Positions 8,109 through 18,562 of a stretch of 34,433 nt of DNA are shown here, one piece after another (the stretch's first letter is position 1; each line of letters begins with the position of its first letter). The notes under the pieces were generated by a model. It saw only the letters and a program-made list of their open reading frames with translations. It was not told the DNA's origin and did not search any database. A program made the position numbers and the translations under genes. The DNA lies in the NCBI GenBank assembly GCA_016926915.1, contig JAFGNR010000232.1, positions 1 to 34,433 on the forward strand, in the 5' to 3' direction. The stretch comes from Anaerolineae bacterium (GTDB lineage Bacteria; Chloroflexota; Anaerolineae; B4-G1; SLSP01).

Positions 8109-9386
8109 CTACTGTTGGCCTGACTCGCCGGTGTCGGGATCCGGTACTTCGCCGGTCAGCGCCCTCAGATCCACTGCCGCATCTTGTAGTGTGCTTGCCA
8201 CCTCAACATACAGGGGACGATTTTGAACCAGCGTTTGCATAGGCGAGCGCTCCGAATCGGGACGCCCGGCAGCTAAGACCCCTGTAAGCCGCTCCTCCTC
8301 AAAGTAGTAGTAAGCAAACTCACCCGCAGCCAGCGTCCCCCGCAGCACCGTGCGATCCCAATTCGCAAGATTGCCCCACACCTCAAAGCTCAAATCAAAC
8401 AAATCCGAGAAGAAGTAAGGCAATGCACGGTAAGACGCCTCATCTCCCGCCATGTTGCGTCCGGCTCGCATCCCCTGGCGTCTTGCTACATCCCAATGCT
8501 CCACGCGTAATCGCTTCCTAAAGGTGGCATCGGACCAGGCAGCGATATCACCTGCGGCATAGATGTGGGGGGCGCTGGTCCGCAACCTCTCATCCACCAA
8601 GATAGCCTCATCTTCCTCGCGCACATCAAGACCGGCCTCACGGGCCAGGGCGGTATTGAGCGCAATTCCGACACCCATGACCACCAGATCTACGTTCAGG
8701 GTCTCGCCAGTGTCGAGCAAGGCGCGCGCGACACGTTCGTTGCCTTGCAGCTCCTTGCAAACGACGCCCGGCAAGACACACACGCCATGTTCTGAAAACT
8801 GCATTGCAAGGCCTTCACTCAGTTCCGGGGGCACGACCCGCTCCAACAATCGCGACTCCGGAAAGATTTCGGTAACCGCCACCCCCATTTGAGCTAACGA
8901 AGCCGCCACCTCCGCCCCGATAAAACTCCCCCCGAGAACCAAGGCGCGTTTTGCGCCTGTGGCTGCGCGCCGGATGGCACGGGCATCCTCAATCGTTCTG
9001 AGCGTGAAAACGCCCTCGAGATCGCCGCCGGGAAGCGGCAAGCGCAAAGCCCGCCCCCCCGTTGCCAGCAACAGCGTTTCATATCGCAAGCTGCGACCGT
9101 CATCCAAGGTCAACGTGCGAGCGGTCGTGTCCAGCGCAACGACTGCCACCCCCTGGATGAGAGCGATCTGGCGCTCCGCGTAATATTCCGCAGCTTGCAG
9201 ATAGACACGTTCCAATCCAGCTGCATCCTGTAAATACGCCTTGGACAAGGGCGGGCGTTGGTAAGGTCGATGCAGTTCCTGCGTCACCAGGGCGAGCGCA
9301 CCATTGTCATCGACTGCGCGGATGCCCTCACACGCCCTTCCGCCGGCAATCCCGCCACCGATAACAATATATCTATACGTTTTCAT
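8109..9386 (-). CDS. NAD(P)/FAD-dependent oxidoreductase (ferredoxin reductase-like)
   Basis: 'YRYIVIGGGIAGGRACEGIRAVD' FAD motif, 'ALVLGGSFIGAEVAASLAQMGVAVTEIF' NAD motif, 'IYAAGDIAAW'. Start at the internal ATG behind an AGGAGT-like SD. Confidence 0.93.
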   Translation of the reverse strand: MKTYRYIVIGGGIAGGRACEGIRAVDDNGALALVTQELHRPYQRPPLSKAYLQDAAGLERVYLQAAEYYAERQIALIQGVAVVALDTTARTLTLDDGRSLRYETLLLATGGRALRLPLPGGDLEGVFTLRTIEDARAIRRAATGAKRALVLGGSFIGAEVAASLAQMGVAVTEIFPESRLLERVVPPELSEGLAMQFSEHGVCVLPGVVCKELQGNERVARALLDTGETLNVDLVVMGVGIALNTALAREAGLDVREEDEAILVDERLRTSAPHIYAAGDIAAWSDATFRKRLRVEHWDVARRQGMRAGRNMAGDEASYRALPYFFSDLFDLSFEVWGNLANWDRTVLRGTLAAGEFAYYYFEEERLTGVLAAGRPDSERSPMQTLVQNRPLYVEVASTLQDAAVDLRALTGEVPDPDTGESGQQ

Positions 9387-9476
9387 TGGATACTCCTTTT
9401 GATACCAGGGATGAGCACTCCCCAACTACAGAACAACACTCCCCACTTTTTTGGGGACGACGGTGAATCTTTGAGA

Positions 9477-10160
9477 CTAAGCCCGGGAGGTGCGTTCCAG
9501 TGGTTTGCGTCGCCCCCGGAAAAGAAAACCGATGAGCAAACCGAGGACGAACCCACCCACGTGAGCCCAATATGCCACGCCAGAGGTCTGGGCTGTAGGC
9601 ACCCCCAGGGAAGCAACGCCATTGAAGAGCTGCGTAATGAACCAGACCCCGATAAACACCAGGGCGACCATCTGGGTAATCATGAGTCGAAAGAAGAAAA
9701 AATAGAGAACCCGGACGCGCGATTGAGGATACAGCACCGCGTAGGCGCCCAGCACTGCGGCCACGGCGCCGCTTGCTCCCAGACTGGGGGTTTCGGCGCC
9801 TGTGTTGAACACCACGTGGACCAATGAGGCGGCAATTCCTCCAGCCAAATAGAACACCAGATAGCCGAATTTCCCAAGCGTCGTCTCGATATTGTCGCCA
9901 AAAACCCACAAAAAGAGCATATTGCTGAAGATGTGGGCCCACCCGCCATGCATAAACATGGAGGTCAAAAACGCGATCAGGTTCTGCCCTTGGGCAATCT
10001 GAGCAGGAACCACACCGTAGGTTGTGAAAAACGCTTCTAACTGTCCGGAAGAGAACAGCGCCAGCTCATAGAAAAACACCGCTACATTGACAGCGATCAA
10101 CACCCCCGTCATCCACGGGACCCCACCCTCACGTACATCATCATCCCCAATGGGAAACAT
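9477..10160 (-). CDS. Rhomboid family intramembrane serine protease
   Basis: 'HGGWAHIFSNMLFLWVFGDNIE', catalytic 'GASGAVAAVLGAY', and 'AYWAHVGGFVLGLLIG'. Confidence 0.95.
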   Translation of the reverse strand: MFPIGDDDVREGGVPWMTGVLIAVNVAVFFYELALFSSGQLEAFFTTYGVVPAQIAQGQNLIAFLTSMFMHGGWAHIFSNMLFLWVFGDNIETTLGKFGYLVFYLAGGIAASLVHVVFNTGAETPSLGASGAVAAVLGAYAVLYPQSRVRVLYFFFFRLMITQMVALVFIGVWFITQLFNGVASLGVPTAQTSGVAYWAHVGGFVLGLLIGFLFRGRRKPLERTSRA

Positions 10161-10219
10161 CGTCGTTTACACTCCTCTACGCGCGCTGGTAGATGCGCTT
10201 ATGCCTCGCGATTTCATGC

Positions 10220-11077
10220 TTATCCCTTGACCGAACCTGCCAAAATTCCACGCACGAAGTACTGCTGCATGGAGAAGAAGACGATCAGGGGCAAAATCAT
10301 CGAAATGAACGCTGCAGCGGGCAACAAGTGCCAGTCGGCCCCCAGAGAGTTCACCAGGTTGGCCACCCGAACGGTCAACGGCGCCACACTGGGCGTTCCG
10401 CCCAGATAAATCAACGCGACCAGCAGATCATTCCAGACCCACAGGAATTGAAAAATCGCCAGCGAAGCCAGCGACGGCACCGAAAGGGGCAACGCCAGAC
10501 GCCAGAACGCGGTCCAGAACGAAGCGCCATCCAGCCAGGCTGATTCAAAGAGATCCTTGGGTAAAGCTCCCAAAAAGTTGCGTAGCAGATAGACCGCAAA
10601 AGGCAGCCCATATCCGGTGTGCGCAGCCCAGATGGCCAAAAATGTCCCTGTGATGCCGATCTTGTTGAAGGCCGCATAGATAGGAACAAAAGTCATCTGC
10701 AGAGGAACAACCAAGAGACCCACCACAATCGAAAACAGGACCTGGCGACCGGGGAACTCCATCCAAGAAAAGGCATAGGCGGCAAAAGCTGCGATCAGAA
10801 TTGGCAAGATGGTCGCCGGAATCGAGATCAACAAGCTATTGCGAAACGAGCGGGCCAAATCCTGCGTGGCAAGAACGGTAGCGTAATTCTCGAGCGTCCA
10901 TTGGGTGAAGTTGAAGGGGGTAGCGAACATAGTCCACCAGCCCGAAGTTTTCATCGCTTGGGATGTGCGGAAGGAATTAATCAAGACGCCCAAGGAGGGC
11001 GTCATCCAAATCAACGCAATAGTAATCACCACGATATGCAGTGGAAATTTGGAAAGAGTTTTTCGAAGCTTCTTCAT
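10220..11077 (-). CDS. Carbohydrate ABC transporter permease (MalG type)
   Basis: Hydrophobic ORF with EAA-like motif 'FESAWLDGASFWTAFWRLALPLSVPSLASLAIFQFLWVWNDLL'. Confidence 0.93.
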   Translation of the reverse strand: MKKLRKTLSKFPLHIVVITIALIWMTPSLGVLINSFRTSQAMKTSGWWTMFATPFNFTQWTLENYATVLATQDLARSFRNSLLISIPATILPILIAAFAAYAFSWMEFPGRQVLFSIVVGLLVVPLQMTFVPIYAAFNKIGITGTFLAIWAAHTGYGLPFAVYLLRNFLGALPKDLFESAWLDGASFWTAFWRLALPLSVPSLASLAIFQFLWVWNDLLVALIYLGGTPSVAPLTVRVANLVNSLGADWHLLPAAAFISMILPLIVFFSMQQYFVRGILAGSVKG

Positions 11078-11934
11078 CGCATCGCCTCCTGTTCCTGAAA
11101 ACGACGAATATTGAACAACATCACCGGAACAATCGCCAACAACAAGATCACCGCAATCGCACTCGCCCGGCCATTTTGGCGGTTGATATAGAGCTCCTTG
11201 TACATTTGATTGGCAATCACGTTGGTCTCATAGCGCCCGGCTGTCATCACGTATACCAGGTCAAAGACTTTGAGCACGTTGATGATCATCGTGGTGGTGA
11301 CCACGGCAATCGTCGAGGCGATATAGGGCACCGTGATGCGCCAGAACAGTTGCCATTCATTAGCCCCATCAATGCGCGCCGCTTCGCTGATCTCCTCGGG
11401 GACATCCTTGACAGCAGCCGACAGGATCGTCATGGCGAAACCGGTCCACATCCAGATGCCGGTTCCCACCAATGCAAACGTTGCCACATCCGAGTTCACA
11501 AGCCAGCCAACCGGTTCCGCATTGGGAAAAAGCCCAGTCAGAATCGCGTTCAACAGCCCAATATCGGGATCGAAGTCATACACGAACTTCCAAATGACTC
11601 CGGCGCCCACGAAGGAAATGGCCTGGGGGAGGAAAATCAGCGCTTTGGCCGCCGGTTCGTATTTGACGCGATCTGCCAGGACAGCAATCACTAGCCCTCC
11701 GGCAACCGTGAAAAATGTGAACAAGACGAGCCAGATTGCGTTGTTCCTAAACGCAATCCACATCTCTCCGGTCGTAAATGCATAAACGTAGTTTTGCAGG
11801 CCAACGAACTGCTCTGAATCCGGCCCGTACAGACTGAGCCGAAATGTATCCAGGCTGGGATACACGAGGAAAAATGCCAGCAGCAGCAAGGTAGGTCCTG
11901 CATACAACCATGGTAGAAAACGAACCCTTCTCAT
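11074..11934 (-). CDS. Carbohydrate ABC transporter permease (MalF type)
   Basis: 'LYAGPTLLLLAFFLVYPSLDTFRLSLYG' and EAA motif 'EEISEAARIDGANEWQLFWRITVPYIAST'; 4-nt overlap with the downstream permease. Confidence 0.93.
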   Translation of the reverse strand: MRRVRFLPWLYAGPTLLLLAFFLVYPSLDTFRLSLYGPDSEQFVGLQNYVYAFTTGEMWIAFRNNAIWLVLFTFFTVAGGLVIAVLADRVKYEPAAKALIFLPQAISFVGAGVIWKFVYDFDPDIGLLNAILTGLFPNAEPVGWLVNSDVATFALVGTGIWMWTGFAMTILSAAVKDVPEEISEAARIDGANEWQLFWRITVPYIASTIAVVTTTMIINVLKVFDLVYVMTAGRYETNVIANQMYKELYINRQNGRASAIAVILLLAIVPVMLFNIRRFQEQEAMR

Positions 11935-12037
11935 CGTAGTTCCTTCCTTTTCAGCAACGATAGCGTGTCAAGAGTAAGGAAGACGAGGCGCCCGGTGTCG
12001 CCAGCAGGCAACCTCGTCTTCCACTAATCACCAAAGG

Positions 12038-13369
12038 CTACTCACCATACGCCTCGGCGGCTGCAGTCTCGATATTCTGAAGAATCTGGTCTAGATTTTC
12101 GGGGTTCTCGACGTAGTTCAGTATGCCGCCGGAGAAGGCGTCGTTCACAGCCGCCGGCATAAGATCCGATGCGTCGAAGCGCACCACATCCGCCGACGTC
12201 AAGAGTCCGGCCGCCTGGCCGATGAGCGGGTTCGGATAGACATCAGAACTCACGTTCTTGTTCGGTGAGATAAAACCACCCCGTTCCGCCCAGATCTGCT
12301 GTGCTTCTGCTGAAGCCAACCACTCGACAAGCGAGCGGGCTGATGGGGTATCGTTAAACATACCGAAAAGATCGCCAGCACTCAACACCGGAGTTCCATA
12401 TTCAGGATCGATCTCCGGGAAGCCAAAATAGTCATAGTCTTCCTGAGCCACAAGATCGGGGAATTGATCGGTGATGAACCCTTCGATGAAGGTAGCCTGC
12501 CGGTGCATATAGCAGCCGGGCGGATCCTGGAACATTGGATAGGGCGACTCGCCAAAGTTCGTCGCCAGCACACCTGTCGTGCCGCCATCGAGGTAATCCT
12601 CATTGGTGACAATCGTCCCCCAGGTCTCCCAGGCGTTGCGCACGGCATCATCGGTCCAAGGAATCTCATGTCTGCGCCACTGGTCGTAGGTTTCGGCGCC
12701 AGCGGTTCGCAACACAATGTCCTCGATCCAATCCGTGCCCGGCCAACCACTGGCCGCGCCGCTTTCCAGCCCGATACACCAAGGGGTGCCTCCATCGGCC
12801 ACAATCTGATCGGAAAGCGCCAGAAGTTCATCCCAGCTTTCCGGAATCGCATACCCAGCGGCGTCGAACGCCTTAGGGTTGTACCAGATTAGGCTCTTGA
12901 CGGCGACCTTGGTGAAAAGGCCATAAAGACCGCCTTCAAAGGAAGCCAACTCCAACCAAGAGTCATCGTACTGTTCTTCCAACGTCGCTTGATCCAGAAA
13001 GGTGTTCAAGTCCACCAGATGGCCATCAGCCGCGAACTGCTGTAGCACAGCAGGTCCGGGCAGACCGGCTACGTCGGGCGGATTTCCACCTTCCACACGG
13101 GTGTTCAATACCGCGTTCAGGTCGCGGGTACCTTCGTACTCGACCGTGGCGCCGGTACGTTCCTCCCAAGGGGCAATCATAGCCATGAAACTCTCTTGCT
13201 CATCGCCGCCCCACGTCGCAATCACACTGACGGTCTCGCCCTCGAATTCGCGCGCCTCAGGTTCTTCGGTGGCCGGCGCTTCTTCCGTTGGCGTTGCCGT
13301 ACCACACGCCGTCGCAAATAGGGTGATGAGCATCAAAACCGACACCAGCACTCCAATTACTTTCCTGCG
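12038..13369 (-). CDS. Extracellular solute-binding protein family 1 (sugar-binding lipoprotein)
   Basis: Lipoprotein signal 'MRRKVIGVLVSVLMLITLFATAC', then a TEEAPATEEPEA linker and an SBP_bac_1-like body ('GGNPPDVAGLPGPAVLQQFAADGHLVDLN'). Confidence 0.93.
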   Translation of the reverse strand, partial: RRKVIGVLVSVLMLITLFATACGTATPTEEAPATEEPEAREFEGETVSVIATWGGDEQESFMAMIAPWEERTGATVEYEGTRDLNAVLNTRVEGGNPPDVAGLPGPAVLQQFAADGHLVDLNTFLDQATLEEQYDDSWLELASFEGGLYGLFTKVAVKSLIWYNPKAFDAAGYAIPESWDELLALSDQIVADGGTPWCIGLESGAASGWPGTDWIEDIVLRTAGAETYDQWRRHEIPWTDDAVRNAWETWGTIVTNEDYLDGGTTGVLATNFGESPYPMFQDPPGCYMHRQATFIEGFITDQFPDLVAQEDYDYFGFPEIDPEYGTPVLSAGDLFGMFNDTPSARSLVEWLASAEAQQIWAERGGFISPNKNVSSDVYPNPLIGQAAGLLTSADVVRFDASDLMPAAVNDAFSGGILNYVENPENLDQILQNIETAAAEAYGE

Positions 13370-13510
13370 CATCTCCTCTGCTCCTTTCAATGTCACTTCC
13401 AGACGCTTGGAGGATTTGACTCCCTCTTCAAGTGTCCTGAAACTTCAGAAAATTACCGCATACTACACTTATCAAGCTAAAGCAAAACCTCTCTCCTCGA
13501 CCGACGGGGA

Positions 13511-13660
13511 GGGTTAGATCAGGATCGGTTTGGGTTAGAAACAGTTGGGGTTGCGTTGCTATCGCACAGTCAGGGGGGAGCGCCCCTGAAGTCCCTCCCG
13601 GGGAAGCCAGCAACGTAACTCCAACTCTCATAACCCAACACATCCTCAATAACCACCCAT
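13511..13660. repeat. ~150-bp imperfect inverted-repeat element (MITE-like) with nested hairpin
   Basis: Left arm 13530-13560 TTGGGTTAGAAACAGTTGGGGTTGCGTTGCT pairs with right arm 13609-13638, whose reverse complement is TTGGGTTATGAGAGTTGGAGTTACGTTGCT. Weaker pairing extends outward (GGGTTAGATCAGGAT versus TGGTTATTGAGGAT). Inner hairpin CAGGGG-GGAGCG-CCCCTG at 13571-13588. Confidence 0.65.
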
Positions 13661-13720
13661 CGCAGCGGCTACACACTTCAAAACGCGATAGGGTAGAGTT
13701 GATATTGAAGCGCCGAAGGA

Positions 13721-15446
13721 GTGTTGATCTTGCCTGTACTTAACGTTGAGATTGCTGATATCTTGGAAAAGGTCGCCGATCTTCTGGAGATCGAAGACGC
13801 CAACCCGTTTCGCGTGCGCGCTTACCGCAATGCAGCACGCACCATCAAGGAGTTGCCGCGAAGTGTGCGTTCCATGCTCGATGCTGGCGAGGACCTTACC
13901 CAGCTTTCAGGTATTGGTGAGGATCTCGCCGGGAAAATCGAGGAAATTGTCGAAACCGGAGGGCTGAAACAGCTTGAAAAGCTCAAGCAGCGTACTCCGG
14001 CAGAGCTGGTGGACTTACTCGACGTCTCCGGATTGGGGCCAAAGCGAGTAGCGCGCCTGCACACAGAACTAGGAATCGACACCCTGGAAGACCTGGAAGC
14101 CGCAGCCGCCCAAGACAGAATTGTAGAGCTGCACGGTTTTGGTGAGAAAACACAAGAAAGAATCTTAAACGATGTACAAGAACAGGGAAAAGAGAAACGC
14201 ACCCGGCTCGATATCGCAGAGCAAGCTGCCAAGCCGCTGAGTGGACTATCTTAAAGGAAGCTCCGACGTGCAACAGGTAGAGGTCGCGGGAAGTTACCGG
14301 CGTCGCAAAGAGACAGTCGGCGATCTGGATATCCTCGTGATCAGCGAATCCGCATCCCGAGCTGTGGAGCACTTCGTGAATTACGAGGATGTGGAGGAAA
14401 TCAGCGCTCAAGGAGAAACACGGTCTACCATCATTCTGAGATCTGGGATCCAAGTAGATATGCGTGTGGTCGCCCGGGAAAGCTATGGAGCCGCATTGCT
14501 CTATTTCACCGGTTCGAAAGCCCATAATATCCAGCGACGGGATATGGCGTTGGAACGGGGATGGAAGGTCAACGAATATGGCGTTTTTGAGGATCAGGAG
14601 CGCATCGCGGGAGAGAACGAAGAAGGTATCTATGCGCTTTTCGACCTACCCTATATCACACCAGAACTGCGTGAAAATCGCGGTGAAATCGAAGCCGGAC
14701 AGGCCGGGAATCTCCCCACTTTGATCACGTTAGAGCAGATTCGCGGCGACTTGCAGACGCATACCACGGCCAGCGACGGCAGGAACTCCTTGGAAGAGAT
14801 GGCGCAGGCTGCGCAAGAACGAGGATATGATTACCTGGCAATCACTGACCATTCTTCGCACAGGGGGGTGACTCAAGGCCTAGACGCAGAGGGGCTTGCC
14901 CGCCGCATCGACGAAATTGCGGAGCTGGATGAAACCTTCCCCTCGATTCACCTACTTGCCGGTGCAGAAGTAGAGGTACTTGAAGACGGAACCCTTGATC
15001 TGCCAGACGAGGTGCTGGCGCGGCTAGATGTATGCCTTTGTGCAGTCCACACGTATTTCGACCTCCCCCGTGACATGCAGACAGAACGCATCATCCGCGC
15101 GTTAGACAACCCGCACATTCACATTCTGGCACATCCCACCGGTCGTCAAATCAACAAGCGCCGCCCCTACGATCTGGATATGGAATGCTTGATTCAGGCA
15201 GCCATCGATCGCGGGTGCTATCTGGAAATCAATGCCAACCCGGAGCGGCTCGACCTTCACGCCCGGCACGCACGTATGGCCAAAGAAATGGGGCTGAAAC
15301 TTGCCATTTCTACCGATGCGCACAGTGTAAACATGTTATCTGTAATGCGTTTTGGTATCGATCAGGCCCGTCGCGGCTGGCTGACCGCCGATGACGTCAT
15401 CAACACGCGTCCCTGGCGCGAAGTGCATACCTTATTGAAGCGATAG
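13721..15446 (+). pseudogene. polX: PolX-type DNA polymerase (HhH, Pol-beta-like and PHP domains) split by a frameshift
   Basis: ORF 13721..14254 has the N-terminal HhH domain ('LEIEDANPFRVRAYRNAARTI', 'LSGIGEDLAGKIEEIV'). ORF 14241..15446 has the polymerase motif 'GSYRRRKETVGDLDILV' and PHP motifs 'DLQTHTTASDG', 'LAITDHS', 'ISTDAHS'. The break is at CTGAGTGGAC around 14238; CTG-GTG-GAC-TAT would restore the frame. Confidence 0.92.
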
Positions 15447-15612
15447 AGAGCCTCACCATGTACGGCATGCGGATATTCGACAACACCACGGGGGTCGGAG
15501 GCTACCCGCTGCAAGCATCCAGATCCGTGATCCCTTTCCTCACGGACAAGATGAGGAAGATGCAAGCAACAGCGCAGCGGGCGGTGCGGCATGAGCAGAG
15601 GAGACATAAACC

Positions 15613-16245
15613 ATGACCGTTGATTTCGTACCCACAGGCACTGTAGACGTACCGGATATTGCCTATGAGGAACGGATTGAACTACCTGCGACGCGCACGG
15701 GCCTCATCGTGGTTGATATGCAAAACGACTTCGTCAAGCCTGAAGGCGGTCTCAGCGTACCGGCCGCGACTGAAGTCGTACAGAACATTCAACGTTTACT
15801 GGCAATGGCCCGCCTGCATCGCGTCCGCATCATCTACACACAGGATACACAGCTCCCTGATGACCCAGAGTTCGACATCTGGCCCAAGCATTGTGTCATG
15901 GGCACGTGGAGCTGGGAGATCATCGAGGCGCTCTCTCCCCATCCCGAGGACTTGATCTGTCGCAAGAACCGCTACGATGCTTTCTACGGTAGCTGGCTCA
16001 ACCATTTCCTAAGTCAGGTCTGGGACATCGAGCATCTGGTACTCGTCGGCGCCGTACCGAATATCTGTGTCTTGCACACCGCCGCTTCGGCCGGCTTGCG
16101 GTGGTATCGCGTTGTCGTACCGGCTGATGGCATTGCAGCGCTGACAACTTTCGGGCAAGCGTTGACCTTACATCAGGTCTCAAGTCTCTATAACGGAGAC
16201 GTCGTCCGGAGCGTAGACCACCTGCACTTCGAAGTCGCCGGTTGA
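15613..16245 (+). CDS. Isochorismatase-like cysteine hydrolase
   Basis: 'TGLIVVDMQNDFVKPEGGL', 'CRKNRYDAFYGSWLNHFL', and 'LVLVGAVPNICVLHTAASA'. Confidence 0.92.
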   Translation: MTVDFVPTGTVDVPDIAYEERIELPATRTGLIVVDMQNDFVKPEGGLSVPAATEVVQNIQRLLAMARLHRVRIIYTQDTQLPDDPEFDIWPKHCVMGTWSWEIIEALSPHPEDLICRKNRYDAFYGSWLNHFLSQVWDIEHLVLVGAVPNICVLHTAASAGLRWYRVVVPADGIAALTTFGQALTLHQVSSLYNGDVVRSVDHLHFEVAG

Positions 16246-16350
16246 GCCAATCGGAGTATGCCCCCCCAAACATAATACGCGCGGTAGCCGGAAATAAGCG
16301 CAAGCCTATACCCATATCCGTTTATCGATCATAAGGAGGTCACTGATCCC

Positions 16351-17301
16351 ATGAAAGCCATGAGCATTAACCAGTTTGGTGGTCCAGAAGTTTTCGGGCA
16401 GATTGAGGTGGGGCAGCCATATATGGCAGCCGATGAGGTCCTCGTCAAAGTCAAAGCGACATCCGTGAACCCTATTGACTGCAAACTTCGACATGCCGGG
16501 GCACAATCCGGCATTGAGCTGCCCGCGATCCTCGGGCACGACGTTTCCGGCATTGTCGAGAATGTCGGAGCTGCAGTACACGATTTCACAATTGGTGAAG
16601 AAGTCTTCTATTCACCAATGCTCCGCAGCGGCAAAACCGGCAGCTACGCGACCTATCACGTCGCGCGCGCCGCCATCGTGGCGAGAAAACCGGTCAATCT
16701 CTCACACGAGCAAGCTGCGAGTATTCCACTTGCAGGATTGACCGCATGGGATGCGCTGATTACCAAGGCGCGTGTGAGAGCCGGTGAAAGCGTGTTGATT
16801 CACGGGGCCGGGGGCGTCGGATCCCTAGCCATCCAACTCGCCAAGATCTCGGGCGCCTACGTGATCGCCGTATGCAGCGACTATATGACAGAGATGGCGC
16901 GGGCGTTGGGCGCCGATGCCACAGTGAATTACAAATCGGATGACTTTACGGATACCGTGAATGCCCAGACCGATGGCTATGGCGTCGATATCGTTGTGGA
17001 TACCGTGGGCAGTGACACACTTACTCGTAGCATCGCCGTTACCAAGCCTTTTGGACGCCTTGCCGGTATCGTGAACACAGATGCTGGCTTTCGAGAAGCA
17101 TTCGCCAAGAACATTACCATCTATCCCACAGTCATGCAACGCACGCGGTATAAGTTGGATGCCCTAAGGGTGCTCCTCGAACGCGGCGTGCTCCATCCTG
17201 TGATCGATTCGGTAATGGCGTTGATCCAAGTTGCTGAAGCGCACCGCCGGTTGGAACGGGGCGGCGTTAAAGGCAAGCTCGTGTTGCGAGTTACAGAGTA
17301 G
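16351..17301 (+). CDS. Zinc-independent MDR-family quinone oxidoreductase/alcohol dehydrogenase-like protein
   Basis: 'MKAMSINQFGGPEVFGQIEVGQPYMAADEVLVKVKATSVNPIDCKLR', 'ILGHDVSGIVENVG', and 'VLIHGAGGVGSLAIQLAKISGAYVIAV'. Confidence 0.93.
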   Translation: MKAMSINQFGGPEVFGQIEVGQPYMAADEVLVKVKATSVNPIDCKLRHAGAQSGIELPAILGHDVSGIVENVGAAVHDFTIGEEVFYSPMLRSGKTGSYATYHVARAAIVARKPVNLSHEQAASIPLAGLTAWDALITKARVRAGESVLIHGAGGVGSLAIQLAKISGAYVIAVCSDYMTEMARALGADATVNYKSDDFTDTVNAQTDGYGVDIVVDTVGSDTLTRSIAVTKPFGRLAGIVNTDAGFREAFAKNITIYPTVMQRTRYKLDALRVLLERGVLHPVIDSVMALIQVAEAHRRLERGGVKGKLVLRVTE

Positions 17302-17317
17302 TAGAGAAGGATGAAGT

Positions 17318-18445
17318 ATGACCTCTCAAAAACGAGTCCTCATCTTGACAACAGACGCGGGTTTAGGGCATCAGAGCGCCGCCGAGGCCATCGCGAAAGC
17401 CTTGAAACACCTCTATGACGACGACGCCGCTGTCAAAATTGCTAACGTCATGGCAAAGGAGCGCATCCCGGGCCTCATCCGTCTGGGAAACGACGAGTAC
17501 GACCAGCTGGTCACCGAACATGCCGACCTCTACGCATTGGGGTTTGAACTCAGCGACGCTACGGTACCCGCATCCCTGATGCAGGCGGGGATGGCGCTAT
17601 TTCTATCCGGAGCGATTCGAGATCTCGTGCGACAACATGATCCCGACGTCATCGTTGCAACGCACCCGTCCTGTCAGAGCCCGTTGAGCACCGTCTTCCG
17701 GCTAGAGAACCGCCACATTCCTTCCCTAACGGTCGTAACGGACTTGGTTACGATTCACCAACTATGGTTCGACAAGGCCATCGACCTCTGCATCGTACCA
17801 ACGAAGGCTGCACACGACCTTGCACTAGAAAATGGCCTATCAGAAGATCAGATTGCCGTTATCGGGATCCCCGTCGATCCGGTCATCGCAACGATCTCCA
17901 AGGAGCCGGCGGAGTTACGCGCGGAACTGGGCTGGCGCCCGGACATGCAAACGTTACTCGTAGTGGGAGGAAAGCGGGTTAAGCATCTACGGGAGATTCT
18001 ACACGCCCTGAACCATGCCAATCTCTCGCTTCAACTGGTAGTCGTCGCTGGAGGAGATGAAGCCTTCTACCGGCGCCTTCAGGACATTGAGTGGCATAGT
18101 ACCGTGCACACCTACAACTTCGTCGATAATCTGCCGGTGATGATGAAAGCCTCGGATGCGATTATGTGCAAAGCAGGTGGGTTGATCGTCACAGAATCGT
18201 TGGCCTGTGGGCTTCCCCTGCTGTTGGTTGACGTTCTTCCAGGACAAGAACAAGGCAATGCCGAGTATGTGATCGAAGGCGGGGCCGCCGCCATGGCGAA
18301 GACGCCTCTCGCGGCCTTGGAAACCGTCTACCATTGGTTCGAACTGGATCACGAACATTTGGCCGCCAAGGCACGCCGCGCGCGAGAACTAGGGCGCCCC
18401 CACGCCGCCCACAAAATTGCAGAGCGGATATGGAGATTAGGTTAA
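17318..18445 (+). CDS. MGDG synthase-like / UDP-glycosyltransferase family (diacylglycerol glycosyltransferase-like)
   Basis: 'RVLILTTDAGLGHQSAAEAIAKAL', 'VIVATHPSCQSPLSTVF', 'VVTDLVTIHQLWF', and 'AIMCKAGGLIVTESLACGLPLLLVDVLPGQEQGNAEYV'. Confidence 0.9.
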   Translation: MTSQKRVLILTTDAGLGHQSAAEAIAKALKHLYDDDAAVKIANVMAKERIPGLIRLGNDEYDQLVTEHADLYALGFELSDATVPASLMQAGMALFLSGAIRDLVRQHDPDVIVATHPSCQSPLSTVFRLENRHIPSLTVVTDLVTIHQLWFDKAIDLCIVPTKAAHDLALENGLSEDQIAVIGIPVDPVIATISKEPAELRAELGWRPDMQTLLVVGGKRVKHLREILHALNHANLSLQLVVVAGGDEAFYRRLQDIEWHSTVHTYNFVDNLPVMMKASDAIMCKAGGLIVTESLACGLPLLLVDVLPGQEQGNAEYVIEGGAAAMAKTPLAALETVYHWFELDHEHLAAKARRARELGRPHAAHKIAERIWRLG

Positions 18446-18562
18446 GAGAAGCCCAACGCAAAGCCATCTTTGCCAACTTCTTCCCATCTCAGCCAGACTT
18501 TGACCATCGGCTAAAGCCCTCCCTATCTTCTATACTGAATGTAGAAGAAGTCATGGTAAGCA

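Noticed and set aside
10619-11694. Long + strand ORFs opposite the ABC permeases (e.g. 10619..11098, 11041..11694)
   Set aside because: Low-complexity antisense translations (His/Asn/Gln-rich) of well-supported permease genes; shadow ORFs.
10220-13369. Sugar ABC importer missing its ATPase, considered as a defective system
   Set aside because: Many CUT1-type importers share a multitask ATPase encoded elsewhere, so this is ordinary.
15458-15616. 52-aa ORF whose stop overlaps the isochorismatase start (ATGA)
   Set aside because: Weak SD and no recognisable family; the coupling could be coincidental.
18500-18536. Promoter-like TTGACC ... TATCTT/TATACT upstream of the coiled-coil gene
   Set aside because: Spacing is only acceptable for the weaker -10 match; not supportable without TSS data.
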